Assembly (NCBI GenBank): GCA_017938565.1
Contig: JAGBBI010000103.1
Coordinates: forward strand, 1-24,037
Length of the DNA stretch: 24,037 bases
Reading direction: 5' to 3'
Source: Clostridia bacterium
Lineage (GTDB): Bacteria; Bacillota_A; Clostridia; Christensenellales; UBA1242
The position numbers and the translations under genes are program-made. Under the pieces are notes generated by a model that was not told the DNA's origin, ran no database searches, and saw only the letters and a program-made list of their open reading frames with translations. Numbering within the stretch: position 1 is the first letter of the stretch; each line of letters starts with the position of its first letter. Shown here piece after piece: positions 6,786-14,601 of the stretch.

Positions 6786-7355
6786 CTATTTATAAACCAC
6801 TCCCAAAACTATATTAATATCACCCGAAGCAATCGACTTGTTTGTATCCGCATCGAGCCAAACCGCAATAGTAATTTTATCTTTTTGAGTTGCCTTCCCA
6901 ACCCCTAAAATATGTCCGACATCACTTCCCTTAATACTATCACTTTCATCATCAAGTAAAGCAATTCTTACATTTTCGATATTTTCTTCATATCCTTCAG
7001 TAAGTTCACAGCTAATTAAAACAATTTGAAAATCCTTTTCGCTTTTTATAAAAAATGATGCATATGCGCCCTCGGTTCCAACCGAATCATTTATTGTAGA
7101 TGGCACATGAGTAATACTATCCTCTTCTCCCGTTGCCGGCCTAACACCAACAGCAGAAGATTTGATTTCTAGTTCAACAATTTCATTACCTTTTTTATCT
7201 GTAACTAAAATACCACTTTCACCTTGTACCCTAATTGACTTAACTTCAACTTTCTCTTTCTGAACTTTAAACGCAGAAAGTGTCGCTCCTGTAATAATTA
7301 TAAATATTAGAATTAATATACCTGAAATGGTTGTTGCTATTGTCTTTTTTTCCAT
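6786..7355 (-). CDS. Hypothetical signal-anchored extracellular protein
   Basis: The 189-residue protein has a short basic N-terminus and one hydrophobic helix (about residues 6-28), followed by a strand-rich soluble domain rich in acidic and beta-branched residues, ending in IAVWLDADTNKSIASGDINIVLGVVYK-like strands (about 163-189). There is no lipobox and no sorting motif, so it is probably a membrane-anchored beta-sandwich facing outward. The WL-D...GD-I ending recalls small secreted beta-sandwich proteins of Firmicutes, but I do not recognise a family. An AGGAGA ribosome site lies about 9 bases upstream. The flippase gene follows 25 bases after its stop. Confidence 0.75.
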   Translation of the reverse strand: MEKKTIATTISGILILIFIIITGATLSAFKVQKEKVEVKSIRVQGESGILVTDKKGNEIVELEIKSSAVGVRPATGEEDSITHVPSTINDSVGTEGAYASFFIKSEKDFQIVLISCELTEGYEENIENVRIALLDDESDSIKGSDVGHILGVGKATQKDKITIAVWLDADTNKSIASGDINIVLGVVYK

Positions 7356-7410
7356 AACTAACTATCTCCTTTTATAATAAGGAGTATTGACAAGAATTTT
7401 TAAGATAAAC

Positions 7411-7441
7411 AAAAACCCTACGAAAATTTCGTAGAGTTTTT
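7411..7441 (-). terminator. Terminator after the 66-residue membrane protein gene
   Basis: CTACGAAA (7418-7425) pairs with TTTCGTAG (7427-7434), and AAAAAC/GTTTTT arms extend it outward with one mismatch. On the minus strand it ends in a T-run. It separates the 7455 gene from the 6786 gene. Confidence 0.75.
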
Positions 7442-7454
7442 ATAATTCTGTCTA

Positions 7455-7655
7455 TTATATTTCTTCTTCGTCATGCTTTTGATTTACAATTTCCCTCCAT
7501 GCGGTAATTGCAATAATAATTCCAAGCACTACAACAACAGCTAACAAGATTACTGAAACGACGTCAAAACTTCTTATTATTGCACAAGTAACGCTTAAAG
7601 CCAAGCAAATCAAAACTGTAACAATGCTTCCAACAAGAACTTTTTTTGATACCAT
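7455..7655 (-). CDS. Small two-helix membrane protein
   Basis: Predicted 66-residue protein with helices at about residues 7-27 and 31-52 separated by RSFD, and a charged C-terminus (WREIVNQKHDEEEI). I do not recognise a family. A GAGGGGG ribosome site lies about 11 bases upstream, and the gene has a near-perfect promoter (7688-7716) and its own terminator (7411-7441), which argues for a real, independently expressed gene rather than a chance frame. It lies inside the envelope gene block. Confidence 0.7.
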   Translation of the reverse strand: MVSKKVLVGSIVTVLICLALSVTCAIIRSFDVVSVILLAVVVVLGIIIAITAWREIVNQKHDEEEI

Positions 7656-7687
7656 ATTTTAAAATCCCCCTCTCTTTTTGTGAGTAT

Positions 7688-7716
7688 ATTATAACATATG
7701 CATAAACCATTTTCAA
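7688..7716 (-). promoter_or_regulatory. Promoter of the 66-residue membrane protein gene
   Basis: The minus strand reads -35 TTGAAA (7711-7716), 17 bases, -10 TATAAT (7688-7693). It starts right after the Smr-domain gene ends. Confidence 0.8.
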
Positions 7717-7731
7717 GAGTTTATCAAAAAT

Positions 7732-7995
7732 TTATTGCTTCTTTATCTTATAAATTGTTCGGCTTGCGTCAATACAAACAATTTTTTCAACTCTATCAGA
7801 AGAAAATTCTTTTCTGACCAAATCCTTAAGAACTCGACCACCATGATAACCGTGTATAAACTCGATCCCATCGATTGTATTATCTGCAATAAAGACCTCA
7901 TGTAACATCAAACTTAGAGCTTCTTCCCTTGAATATCCATGCAAATCAACTTTCTTTATATTTCCATACAAAAACTCATTATCCATTCTTCTCAT
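7732..7995 (-). CDS. Smr-domain protein
   Basis: The 87-residue protein is essentially one Smr domain: the opening motif VDLHGYSREEAL (16-27, His19) and the second signature FIHGYHGGRVLK (47-58, matching HGxGxGxLR with small changes), followed by a V-I-R-edge strand. Smr domains bind or cleave nucleic acid; stand-alone versions occur in many Firmicutes and some act as RNA endonucleases, but substrate cannot be inferred here. Two starts are possible: ATG 7995 and ATG 7986 (three codons later); AAGAG upstream is better spaced for 7986. It follows the frameshifted Big2 gene by 15 bases and may share its transcript. Confidence 0.75.
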   Translation of the reverse strand: MRRMDNEFLYGNIKKVDLHGYSREEALSLMLHEVFIADNTIDGIEFIHGYHGGRVLKDLVRKEFSSDRVEKIVCIDASRTIYKIKKQ

Positions 7996-8010
7996 CTCTT
8001 AATTAAAAGA

Positions 8011-8802
8011 TTACGGTAATGTTGCGTTTATAACGATTTGCATATCACAGTATCTAAATTTGATAACGTATTCTCCTGTAGGAGCACCTTGTCCGCTTAC
8101 TGCAAACGACCAAAATCCGCCAATACTCCTATCTGTATCAATTGTGATTGTTAATTTATTTGAGGTTTCCAAAGCACCAGTATCAGAATTTAATTGATAT
8201 ACATCATACTTAACGTCATCTTGATTAAAGTATGCGCTGTAATTGTTATCTTCGATTTTATTTCTTAATGTACTATTGATATTTATAGTGGTTCCGGCAT
8301 TAGACAAGGTAATTGCATTGACATTATCTCCACCTGCGGTAAAATAAACACTTTCAATATAGAAATTCAAATCAATCTTTTGTTCTTCACCGTAGTTTAC
8401 TATATACCTATTATCCCAATAGATATACTTCCATTGGAAAGATATCTTCACTGCCTCGTGCGTATTTTGAGTATTAAACACATTTGATGAAGCTGAAAGT
8501 TTCATTCGATTTGCGACCTGTGTAATAGCGATTTGCTCACCACTTCCATTACTAAACAAATAGCATTCTTCATTATTCTCGTCTACTGGGAATGCCTTGA
8601 TGATTTTAGCATTAATTGCTGCATCGTAGGTCGTAAACATAACTGTTTCGGAGCCTTTTGAGATTGAATATGCACTATTGGATTCACTTATTAAATTAAT
8701 TGTGTGCCCAATCTTTGAGTTTTCGCTTTCCTCGACAACTTGTTGCTTAATATTGAATCTATTTGCATCACCGCTAAGTTTAGTTTGGTCAAATGGCTTA
8801 CC
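8011..8802 (-). pseudogene. C-terminal part of frameshifted Big2 membrane-anchored protein
   Basis: This frame is open from 8802 to the stop at 8011 (263 residues) and continues the protein that begins at 9983 in another frame. Within it, an ATG at 8640 could start a 209-residue protein, but no ribosome site precedes it, and 54 coding-like residues (KPFDQTKLSGDANRFNIKQQ onward) lie upstream of that ATG in the same frame. The content is strand-rich and polar, with no helix or sorting signal, consistent with the outer domains of a surface protein (for example GQGAPTGEYVIKFRYCDMQIVINATL at the end). Together with the N-terminal part it would make about 657 residues, close in size to the neighbouring exported proteins. 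Either the gene is broken or the assembly lacks one base. Confidence 0.75.
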
Positions 8803-9983
8803 TCAACAACTCCTTGTGCTCCTGTATAAAAATGTTCAAAAGAAAGCCTTACATATTTTCCTGCTCTAAAATCCTTCGTTGCGGTTACTTTATAATACCA
8901 TTCACCATTATCATAAATTTTATCAATAATTAAAAGGTCGGTATCGCCTTGTCTATACGTAAAACTATTTTCAGTACTATTTTGCGCAACTATAACTTCA
9001 TCATTTGCCCTTACAACAAAGTCTTCCATCTTGAACTCCCCAAGATTGTTAAACTCTTTATCGTAAGCTATATTTACTTTGACATAGAAATCTGAAATAT
9101 CTCTAACATTTTGAAGGTCGCTTGGCAATTTTGGATCCAAATAGACAAACCCACTATGATTTGAACTAAACTCACGATTTGCATCCGACGCAAATTCAAA
9201 CGACAAATACGCTTCACGTTCAACTAGATTAATTTGAATTCTTATATTTTTTGCAACTACTCTCTCACCCTCGTCTGTGTTCTGATTAATTTCCACATAA
9301 ACTGTAGTAGATGCATTTTCAATATCTGTTTTCGGTACAACTACAAGTCTTTTATTAGTTTTATCAATACTTACACTTTCTAATATATTCTCGTCAAAGT
9401 CTACCGACAAGTTGTCCATATTGGCATCAAGAGGTGAAAGATTGAAATATACATAGTGTTCAATGCCATCTTTTTGCATTGCTACACTTGTGATTGGCAT
9501 ATCTTCTTCGTCTTCTTCGGTCGCGGGCTTTATAAAAGTAACATTTTGGACATCGGTGTTCTTTACATTGATTTCACAACTGTCAATCAACGATGACTTC
9601 GCAACACTTTGCACCGAAATAACAGCTTTGCCAACACCCACAGCGGTAACTTTAACTTTACCATCCTCGGTTATACTAACAGATGCAATATTTGCATCTG
9701 ATGTTGATACTATATACCCTTGATTTGCCGTTGAAGGGTAAACTGACACAGCAAACTCAACCGATTCATATTGAGGATTTCCAATATAAATATCAGAACT
9801 TGCCCCCTCAATACTTATCGACTTAGCCACAGAGTCGTTTAATTTATCAATAATCATTGAAGCCCCAAGACCAACAGCAATTAGTATCGCAAGTATAAGC
9901 ATAACCTTTGGAAAAGTTATCTTTTTCTTTGGTGCATCTAAGTTTTGTTCGTTTGAAACTTTCTTATTTTTCTTCATTCTCAT
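8691..9983 (-). CDS. Membrane-anchored Big2/Ig-like protein, N-terminal part (frameshifted)
   Basis: The frame encodes 430 residues: a short Lys-rich cytoplasmic head, one transmembrane helix (about 24-46), then a Big2-like domain (about 55-142) with the typical NANIASVSITEDGKVKVTAVGVGKAVISV ending, and further strand-rich extracellular domains. Residues up to about 394 look like protein of this class; the final 36 (from VSHLTKLNLAV, rich in Lys, Arg and Ser) do not, while the -1 frame from 8802 carries a plausible continuation. Losing one G near 8800-8804 (GAG GTA for GAG GGT) explains it. The start could be 9983 or the ATG two codons later; AGG lies upstream. A terminator (10081-10111) separates it from the GLUG gene. 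Ligand unknown. Confidence 0.8.
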   Translation of the reverse strand: MRMKKNKKVSNEQNLDAPKKKITFPKVMLILAILIAVGLGASMIIDKLNDSVAKSISIEGASSDIYIGNPQYESVEFAVSVYPSTANQGYIVSTSDANIASVSITEDGKVKVTAVGVGKAVISVQSVAKSSLIDSCEINVKNTDVQNVTFIKPATEEDEEDMPITSVAMQKDGIEHYVYFNLSPLDANMDNLSVDFDENILESVSIDKTNKRLVVVPKTDIENASTTVYVEINQNTDEGERVVAKNIRIQINLVEREAYLSFEFASDANREFSSNHSGFVYLDPKLPSDLQNVRDISDFYVKVNIAYDKEFNNLGEFKMEDFVVRANDEVIVAQNSTENSFTYRQGDTDLLIIDKIYDNGEWYYKVTATKDFRAGKYVRLSFEHFYTGAQGVVEVSHLTKLNLAVMQIDSILSNKLSRKAKTQRLGTQLI

Positions 9984-10080
9984 TTAACCTATTTTTTTCT
10001 ATTAGTATGTTACAATATTAGTTTAAATATTTTAAAAATATAAGTCAAATAATTTTAAGTTATTTCATAATAAATAAAAA

Positions 10081-10111
10081 AATTACTAGGAAGGAAATCT
10101 TCCTAGTAATT
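10081..10111 (-). terminator. Terminator after the GLUG-repeat gene
   Basis: A perfect 13-bp stem (10081-10093 with 10099-10111) and a 5-base loop are followed on the minus strand by a run of seven T. It lies 12 bases beyond the stop codon at 10124. Confidence 0.9.
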
Positions 10112-10123
10112 CATTAAAAACTC

Positions 10124-12265
10124 TTAATATGCTGGATAAGACCTAATACTTTTAACTGTACCATTTACATTTACATTCCCATAAATTTCAAGAGTATTGC
10201 CATCTCCAGTTATTACTGTTGAATCATTAATATCACCCAAAGCTGAAACTCTTGCACAATCTTGAGTCTCATCGTCAACGTTATCGTTAGCAAATACCGA
10301 AACGCCAACACTTACATTTTCAACATTTAAAGCTCCATAACAATTTCCAGTAAATACACCAAATACCTCAAGAGTGTATTTGTATGCTGAAATAGCCTTT
10401 GAGTTAACACTCATTTTTGCTTTAATATTAGACATATCAAGGCTAGAATTTTCAACAACAACAGCTACGACACCACCAACTGTATAAGTTTGAATTAATG
10501 AATCGCCATTTTGTTTAATTGTTCTAACAGTTGTGTAAACTTCTAAGTTTTCAAGTTTTGCGCCATTATCCATAACCCAACCAACTGCACCGCCCGCATT
10601 TACGGCATCATAAATATTTGCAACTACGTAAAGGTTTGAAATTTGACCTCTGTTTATTGTAGCAATACCAGCAATCATTGAATTTCCTCTAACAAAGTAT
10701 TTTTCAGCGACTTTGTACCAATAAATTTGAGCATTGACATCTGTTTTATCACTAGCACCTTTAATTGTGCCATAGTTATCATTTACCACACCTGCGCCCC
10801 AAATTTGAGCATAGACAGTTACATTTACAGCATCAATATCTGAATCGGTGTACTTAACAGTACCATAGTTTGTATCTACGAGACCAGCAACAAACACACC
10901 TTTAAGTGTACCATTTGCATTACAGTCTACAATCGTTCCATCGTTCATAGAAGCAAAGCCTGAAACCTGACCACAAGTAATACCCATTATTTGAGCATTC
11001 TTAACAGATGAGTTAGAAACTTTTGAATTTTGCGAAATGTAATCAATAGCACCCGACATTCTTACGCATTGTTCAGCGTTCTTAACCACTTTATTAATTT
11101 CAATTTTAACGTTTTCAACGTTTAAATTCTTTATAATTGAAGCACCTTCAACGTTTACAATCGCACCTGCAACTTTTGTGTTTACGTAGTTACCAATTAC
11201 TATATCAGCATTTACTGTACAATTCTTAAGTAGAGAATTATAAAGTCTTCCAAGTAAACCTGCTACATTTGCACCATATTTTACATCATTTTTGATGTAT
11301 GAAACATCAGACGCATTAATTGTAGCGCTTACATTATAACCTTCAACGATCGATGCACCTGAAGCCATACCTACAAGACCACCAACGGCACCGTCAACGC
11401 CATCCTGATCTCCTGCTGATGATCTAATAACAACCGAAACATTGGCACCTGCACCATCAATATTTGTATTATACGCAAGTCCTGCAAGTCCACCAACATA
11501 ATATCTATTAATTACTACATTTTCTCTTACATCAACACTGTCAATTGCTGTTGTATCAATTACAGCATTTTCAATAGACACATTCTTAATCTCCGCACCA
11601 TGTACATAACCAAAGAAGCCTAAGTGCATTGAGTTGTATCCATTTGCCTCAATTACATAATCTGAAAGATTTTCTTCGTTTACAACTATACTCATATTAC
11701 TAATAGAGTATCCGTTACCATCATAATTTGCGATGAATTCATTTTGTTCATTGCCCAATGGTAACCAATTACGTCCAGACAAATCAAGGTCCGCTTGTTG
11801 AATAAAATATGCGTCTGATTTATTGTTGTTTTCAACATATTCAATTAAATCTTCTACATTGATGATGTTATAAGGTTCTTCGCTTGTTCCACTACCTTTA
11901 GCCCAAACTTGAACATCATAATTATATCTAACACCGTTAGCTTCAATTACAAAGATTTCATATCCGATTTCTTTTGCCAAAATCTGCTTGTTTTCAGTAA
12001 CTGTTAAGATGCTTGGTAATAAATCTGCATTATTTGCCAAAATCTCATCAGAAAAGGTATCGCCTACGATTAAATCATATTCGATATTTTGTGTATTAAC
12101 AACATCTTCATAATTTGGCTTATTAGATGTGCCCGTTGTTGGGTCATCTGCACCAGGTGTTGAAGTCCCTGTTTGCGTTGCCTTTACAATAGTATAAATA
12201 ACAAGAGATAATGAAACTAAGCAACATACTATTGACGACACTATTAGGAAAATTCTTTTTTTCAT
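10124..12265 (-). CDS. Membrane-anchored GLUG-repeat beta-helix surface protein
   Basis: The 713-residue protein has an N-terminal helix (about 4-28), a Thr/Gly/Pro-rich linker (30-52), a small strand domain, and then from about 123 a repeat region. The opening GSGTSEEPYNI...ADLDLSGRNWLPLG...YDGNGYSISNMSI (123-193) is the usual entry to GLUG-type repeats, followed by LGFFGYVHGAEIKNVSIENA and turns such as GGLAGLAYNTNI, GGLVGMASGASI and AGLLGRLYNSLL at about 20-60 residue intervals. This predicts a right-handed beta-helix outside the cell, as in adhesins and some carbohydrate-interacting proteins. No sorting signal or lipobox is present. It has a strong ribosome site (GGGGGGA), a consensus promoter and its own terminator. 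Confidence 0.85.
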   Translation of the reverse strand: MKKRIFLIVSSIVCCLVSLSLVIYTIVKATQTGTSTPGADDPTTGTSNKPNYEDVVNTQNIEYDLIVGDTFSDEILANNADLLPSILTVTENKQILAKEIGYEIFVIEANGVRYNYDVQVWAKGSGTSEEPYNIINVEDLIEYVENNNKSDAYFIQQADLDLSGRNWLPLGNEQNEFIANYDGNGYSISNMSIVVNEENLSDYVIEANGYNSMHLGFFGYVHGAEIKNVSIENAVIDTTAIDSVDVRENVVINRYYVGGLAGLAYNTNIDGAGANVSVVIRSSAGDQDGVDGAVGGLVGMASGASIVEGYNVSATINASDVSYIKNDVKYGANVAGLLGRLYNSLLKNCTVNADIVIGNYVNTKVAGAIVNVEGASIIKNLNVENVKIEINKVVKNAEQCVRMSGAIDYISQNSKVSNSSVKNAQIMGITCGQVSGFASMNDGTIVDCNANGTLKGVFVAGLVDTNYGTVKYTDSDIDAVNVTVYAQIWGAGVVNDNYGTIKGASDKTDVNAQIYWYKVAEKYFVRGNSMIAGIATINRGQISNLYVVANIYDAVNAGGAVGWVMDNGAKLENLEVYTTVRTIKQNGDSLIQTYTVGGVVAVVVENSSLDMSNIKAKMSVNSKAISAYKYTLEVFGVFTGNCYGALNVENVSVGVSVFANDNVDDETQDCARVSALGDINDSTVITGDGNTLEIYGNVNVNGTVKSIRSYPAY

Positions 12266-12310
12266 AATATATATCCCCCCGAAATATTATATTATTTTTG
12301 TTGTGAGCAT

Positions 12311-12339
12311 ATTATACAACACAACATTTGATTTGTCAA
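12311..12339 (-). promoter_or_regulatory. Consensus sigma-A promoter of the GLUG-repeat gene
   Basis: The minus strand reads TTGACA (12334-12339), exactly 17 bases, TATAAT (12311-12316): both hexamers are perfect. The leader to the ATG at 12265 is about 40 bases. This is the strongest promoter in the window and suggests high expression of the surface protein. Confidence 0.9.
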
Positions 12340-12350
12340 TATCTAAGATA

Positions 12351-12386
12351 AAAAAAGTAGTCTCAAAATATCACATTTTGAGACTA
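12351..12386 (-). terminator. Terminator after the Big2 lipoprotein gene
   Basis: A perfect 12-bp stem (12358-12369 with 12375-12386) with a 5-base loop is followed on the minus strand by C and seven T. It closes the transcript containing the three-helix membrane protein, the DUF1858 protein and the lipoprotein. Confidence 0.9.
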
Positions 12387-12413
12387 TTTTATTCTAATAC
12401 TATTTATGCCAGA

Positions 12414-14360
12414 TTAACGAACTATGTGAACTAATACATTAATTGATACCGTATTAATTCCATCTGTAGCAGAAAATGTTACCATGCCTTCACCTTGCGG
12501 ATAAACGTCAGCTCCAGCCCCTGATGGAACAACACTTGCTATCGTATACTTATTTCCCTCGCATGTTACCGATATTAAGCTTTCATCTGAAATTGTATAT
12601 GTAATATTTGCAGGAATTGTGTCTTCACTGAAAAACGCAAATGTATAAACATAAATATCTTCACTTGAACGAGATAATATTGTTACCTCATCAATTCCGC
12701 CCGTCATTGGAATTTCAGCAACACCGTCTTCCTCTTCTTGCATTGTCGCAATAATACCTTGTAGTTCATTCCTTATATAGAAATAATAACAGAAATATGT
12801 TCTATTTTCTTCTTCATTTATATCAGAATAGTTCTCTTTTGATACATAACCTTGAATACAAAATACTTGGTTTATATTTTTTGGAACTGATGACACTTTA
12901 TATTTGTTATTCCCACATTGCGTTATGTATTCAGAACATGGATATCCAACAATAATTTTGTCGTCGGTAACATCATTCGCTTTCCCTGTCATATCAATAG
13001 CTTCATAGGTTTTTTTAAGGTTACCATTGTAGTCATAAGACACAATTTCCTTTGCATAACGGTTTTCTACATATTTAACATTATAAATATATTCACCTTC
13101 ACCATTCTCTCCACCAACAGGATCATAAATGCAATAGCTATCAATGTCAAAGAAGTTTGCAGTTCTTTCAGCGTTTTCAATTATTTTATTATTGTCATCA
13201 AAATATTCAAAACCAACAGTAAAGATATCCCCAGCTACAACAATTTCGTGATTTAACCCACTTGCAAGCGATGTCTCTTTTCTGTTAGATGCACTAACAT
13301 CAACTCTCTCAACTGCTGCTTGAACTATTACGTTTATTACGGCACTTACTTGCTTGCCATTTTCGTTATAACATGTTGTATCAACAAACAAATTTGCCGA
13401 ACCTTCTTTTATTGGAAGAAGCCTAAAATACATAATGCTATTAGAGGTATATACGTTTTTTATCGTAAATATTTCCTCGTTAGAACTTCTTAAAGTCATA
13501 TCATAGTCTGTCTTTTTAAAATTCGATGCATTCAATAAATATGCATAATATTCAATTCCAATATCATCTTTAGCATCAAGATAAAGCTTTTCACTTCCAT
13601 CTCTATCAATTAATATTTCTTCATCGCCTTCAACACTATTCACAAATAATTTATCTACTGTTGTGAACTCATTTACTGCAACACGGCAAACCAATTTTTT
13701 CTCGCCACTAGCTGTATTTAGGGTCGCCGTTATATAAGAATAAGGAATGTTATCAGCGTTTCTAACATTGCTGTCAATTGCTCTTAAAATACCTTCCTTC
13801 GCATTTATAACTTCCACATTTTCAGGATGAGAAGATGTAAAAGTTACGTCTTTATTTGTAACTTCCTCACTAACTAAACCATTTAAGATATAATCTATTT
13901 CAAGTTTAATGACCTGACCAATAGCAACTGTTGTCTCACCACTATATTCTTCGTTATCGCAAGGAACAATTCTTCCATCAGAAGTATTCCATCTTATTTC
14001 GTCTGGGTCAATATTAGTAACTATTTTGCAATAATCTTCAAAACCACCATCTACTGTTCGTATAGCAATCAAAGCCTCTCCCGAATCTTTGACGCTAACA
14101 TGACCGGTTTCATCAACCGTCGCAATATTTGGATCGGAACTCCAATAGGTTACTTTTGCATTTGTTGCGTTATTTGGATACACTTTATGCGATAAATCCA
14201 GTTGCTCTCCAACTGACACATAAAGTTGGTCTTGATAAAAGTCCACGCCAACGACCATTATAATGTCATCATCGCAACCACTAAGCAACAACCCCGAAAT
14301 CACAAAAATCGAAAAAGTTAAAATCAACTTTAAAAATCTTTTCATCCGTTTTTCTTCCAT
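12414..14360 (-). CDS. Big2/Ig-like domain lipoprotein
   Basis: The 648-residue protein starts with a lipoprotein signal: basic MKRFLK, hydrophobic core and lipobox LLSGC (Cys29), followed by DDD, so it should be lipid-anchored on the outer face of the membrane. A Big2-like domain spans about 37-115 (VGVDFYQDQLYVSVGEQL...YWSSDPNIATVDETGHVSV), a second related strand domain about 150-230, and the C-terminus ends in another Ig-like fold (about 575-648). Big2 domains are common in surface and adhesion proteins; ligand unknown. ATG 14360 has no ribosome site; ATG 14345 (MKRFLK) is an equally good or better start. It lies last in a three-gene unit with the DUF1858 and membrane protein genes. Confidence 0.82.
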   Translation of the reverse strand: MEEKRMKRFLKLILTFSIFVISGLLLSGCDDDIIMVVGVDFYQDQLYVSVGEQLDLSHKVYPNNATNAKVTYWSSDPNIATVDETGHVSVKDSGEALIAIRTVDGGFEDYCKIVTNIDPDEIRWNTSDGRIVPCDNEEYSGETTVAIGQVIKLEIDYILNGLVSEEVTNKDVTFTSSHPENVEVINAKEGILRAIDSNVRNADNIPYSYITATLNTASGEKKLVCRVAVNEFTTVDKLFVNSVEGDEEILIDRDGSEKLYLDAKDDIGIEYYAYLLNASNFKKTDYDMTLRSSNEEIFTIKNVYTSNSIMYFRLLPIKEGSANLFVDTTCYNENGKQVSAVINVIVQAAVERVDVSASNRKETSLASGLNHEIVVAGDIFTVGFEYFDDNNKIIENAERTANFFDIDSYCIYDPVGGENGEGEYIYNVKYVENRYAKEIVSYDYNGNLKKTYEAIDMTGKANDVTDDKIIVGYPCSEYITQCGNNKYKVSSVPKNINQVFCIQGYVSKENYSDINEEENRTYFCYYFYIRNELQGIIATMQEEEDGVAEIPMTGGIDEVTILSRSSEDIYVYTFAFFSEDTIPANITYTISDESLISVTCEGNKYTIASVVPSGAGADVYPQGEGMVTFSATDGINTVSINVLVHIVR

Positions 14361-14365
14361 TTTAA

Positions 14366-14575
14366 TTATTTATTCATTTCTTCGTTTAACTTATCTAGTA
14401 AAACTTGTACGTCAAATCCATGAACCATACTTGCTTCTTCCAATGTCTCCGCTCTGCTACAAGGACACCCTAAGCAATGCATTCCAAACCCAAGTAGCAC
14501 GCTTTCAAAATTTGGATTAATTCTTAAAACTTCATCAAGTGTCATAGTTTTTTTTATTTCTACCTTCTTTTTCAT
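14366..14575 (-). CDS. DUF1858-domain CxxC protein
   Basis: The 69-residue cytoplasmic protein matches DUF1858: TLDEVLRINPNFESVLLGFGMHCLGCPCSRAETLEEA with Cys34, Cys37 and Cys39, then a helical tail (VHGFDVQVLLDKLN). Proteins of this family are small, with a conserved H-C-x-x-C motif suggested to be involved in redox or metal binding; function is not proven. The start at 14575 is chosen because AAGAAGGTG lies about 7 bases before it; a longer frame from a TTG at 14593 would put the ribosome site inside the gene. It sits 26 bases after the three-helix membrane protein gene and a few bases before the lipoprotein gene, an odd place for a cytosolic cysteine protein. Confidence 0.85.
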   Translation of the reverse strand: MKKKVEIKKTMTLDEVLRINPNFESVLLGFGMHCLGCPCSRAETLEEASMVHGFDVQVLLDKLNEEMNK

Positions 14576-14601
14576 AGTATACACCTTCTTCAATTAAATA
14601 T

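Noticed and set aside
8796..8810. Programmed -1 frameshifting to make the full Big2 protein
   Set aside because: No X-XXY-YYZ slippery heptamer lies at the junction, and I see no strong downstream hairpin; mutation or sequencing error is simpler.
12918..13256. 112-residue plus-strand frame inside the Big2 lipoprotein gene
   Set aside because: It is antisense to a well-supported gene, has no ribosome site, and its Ile/Phe/Asn-rich content is what AT-rich antisense frames give.
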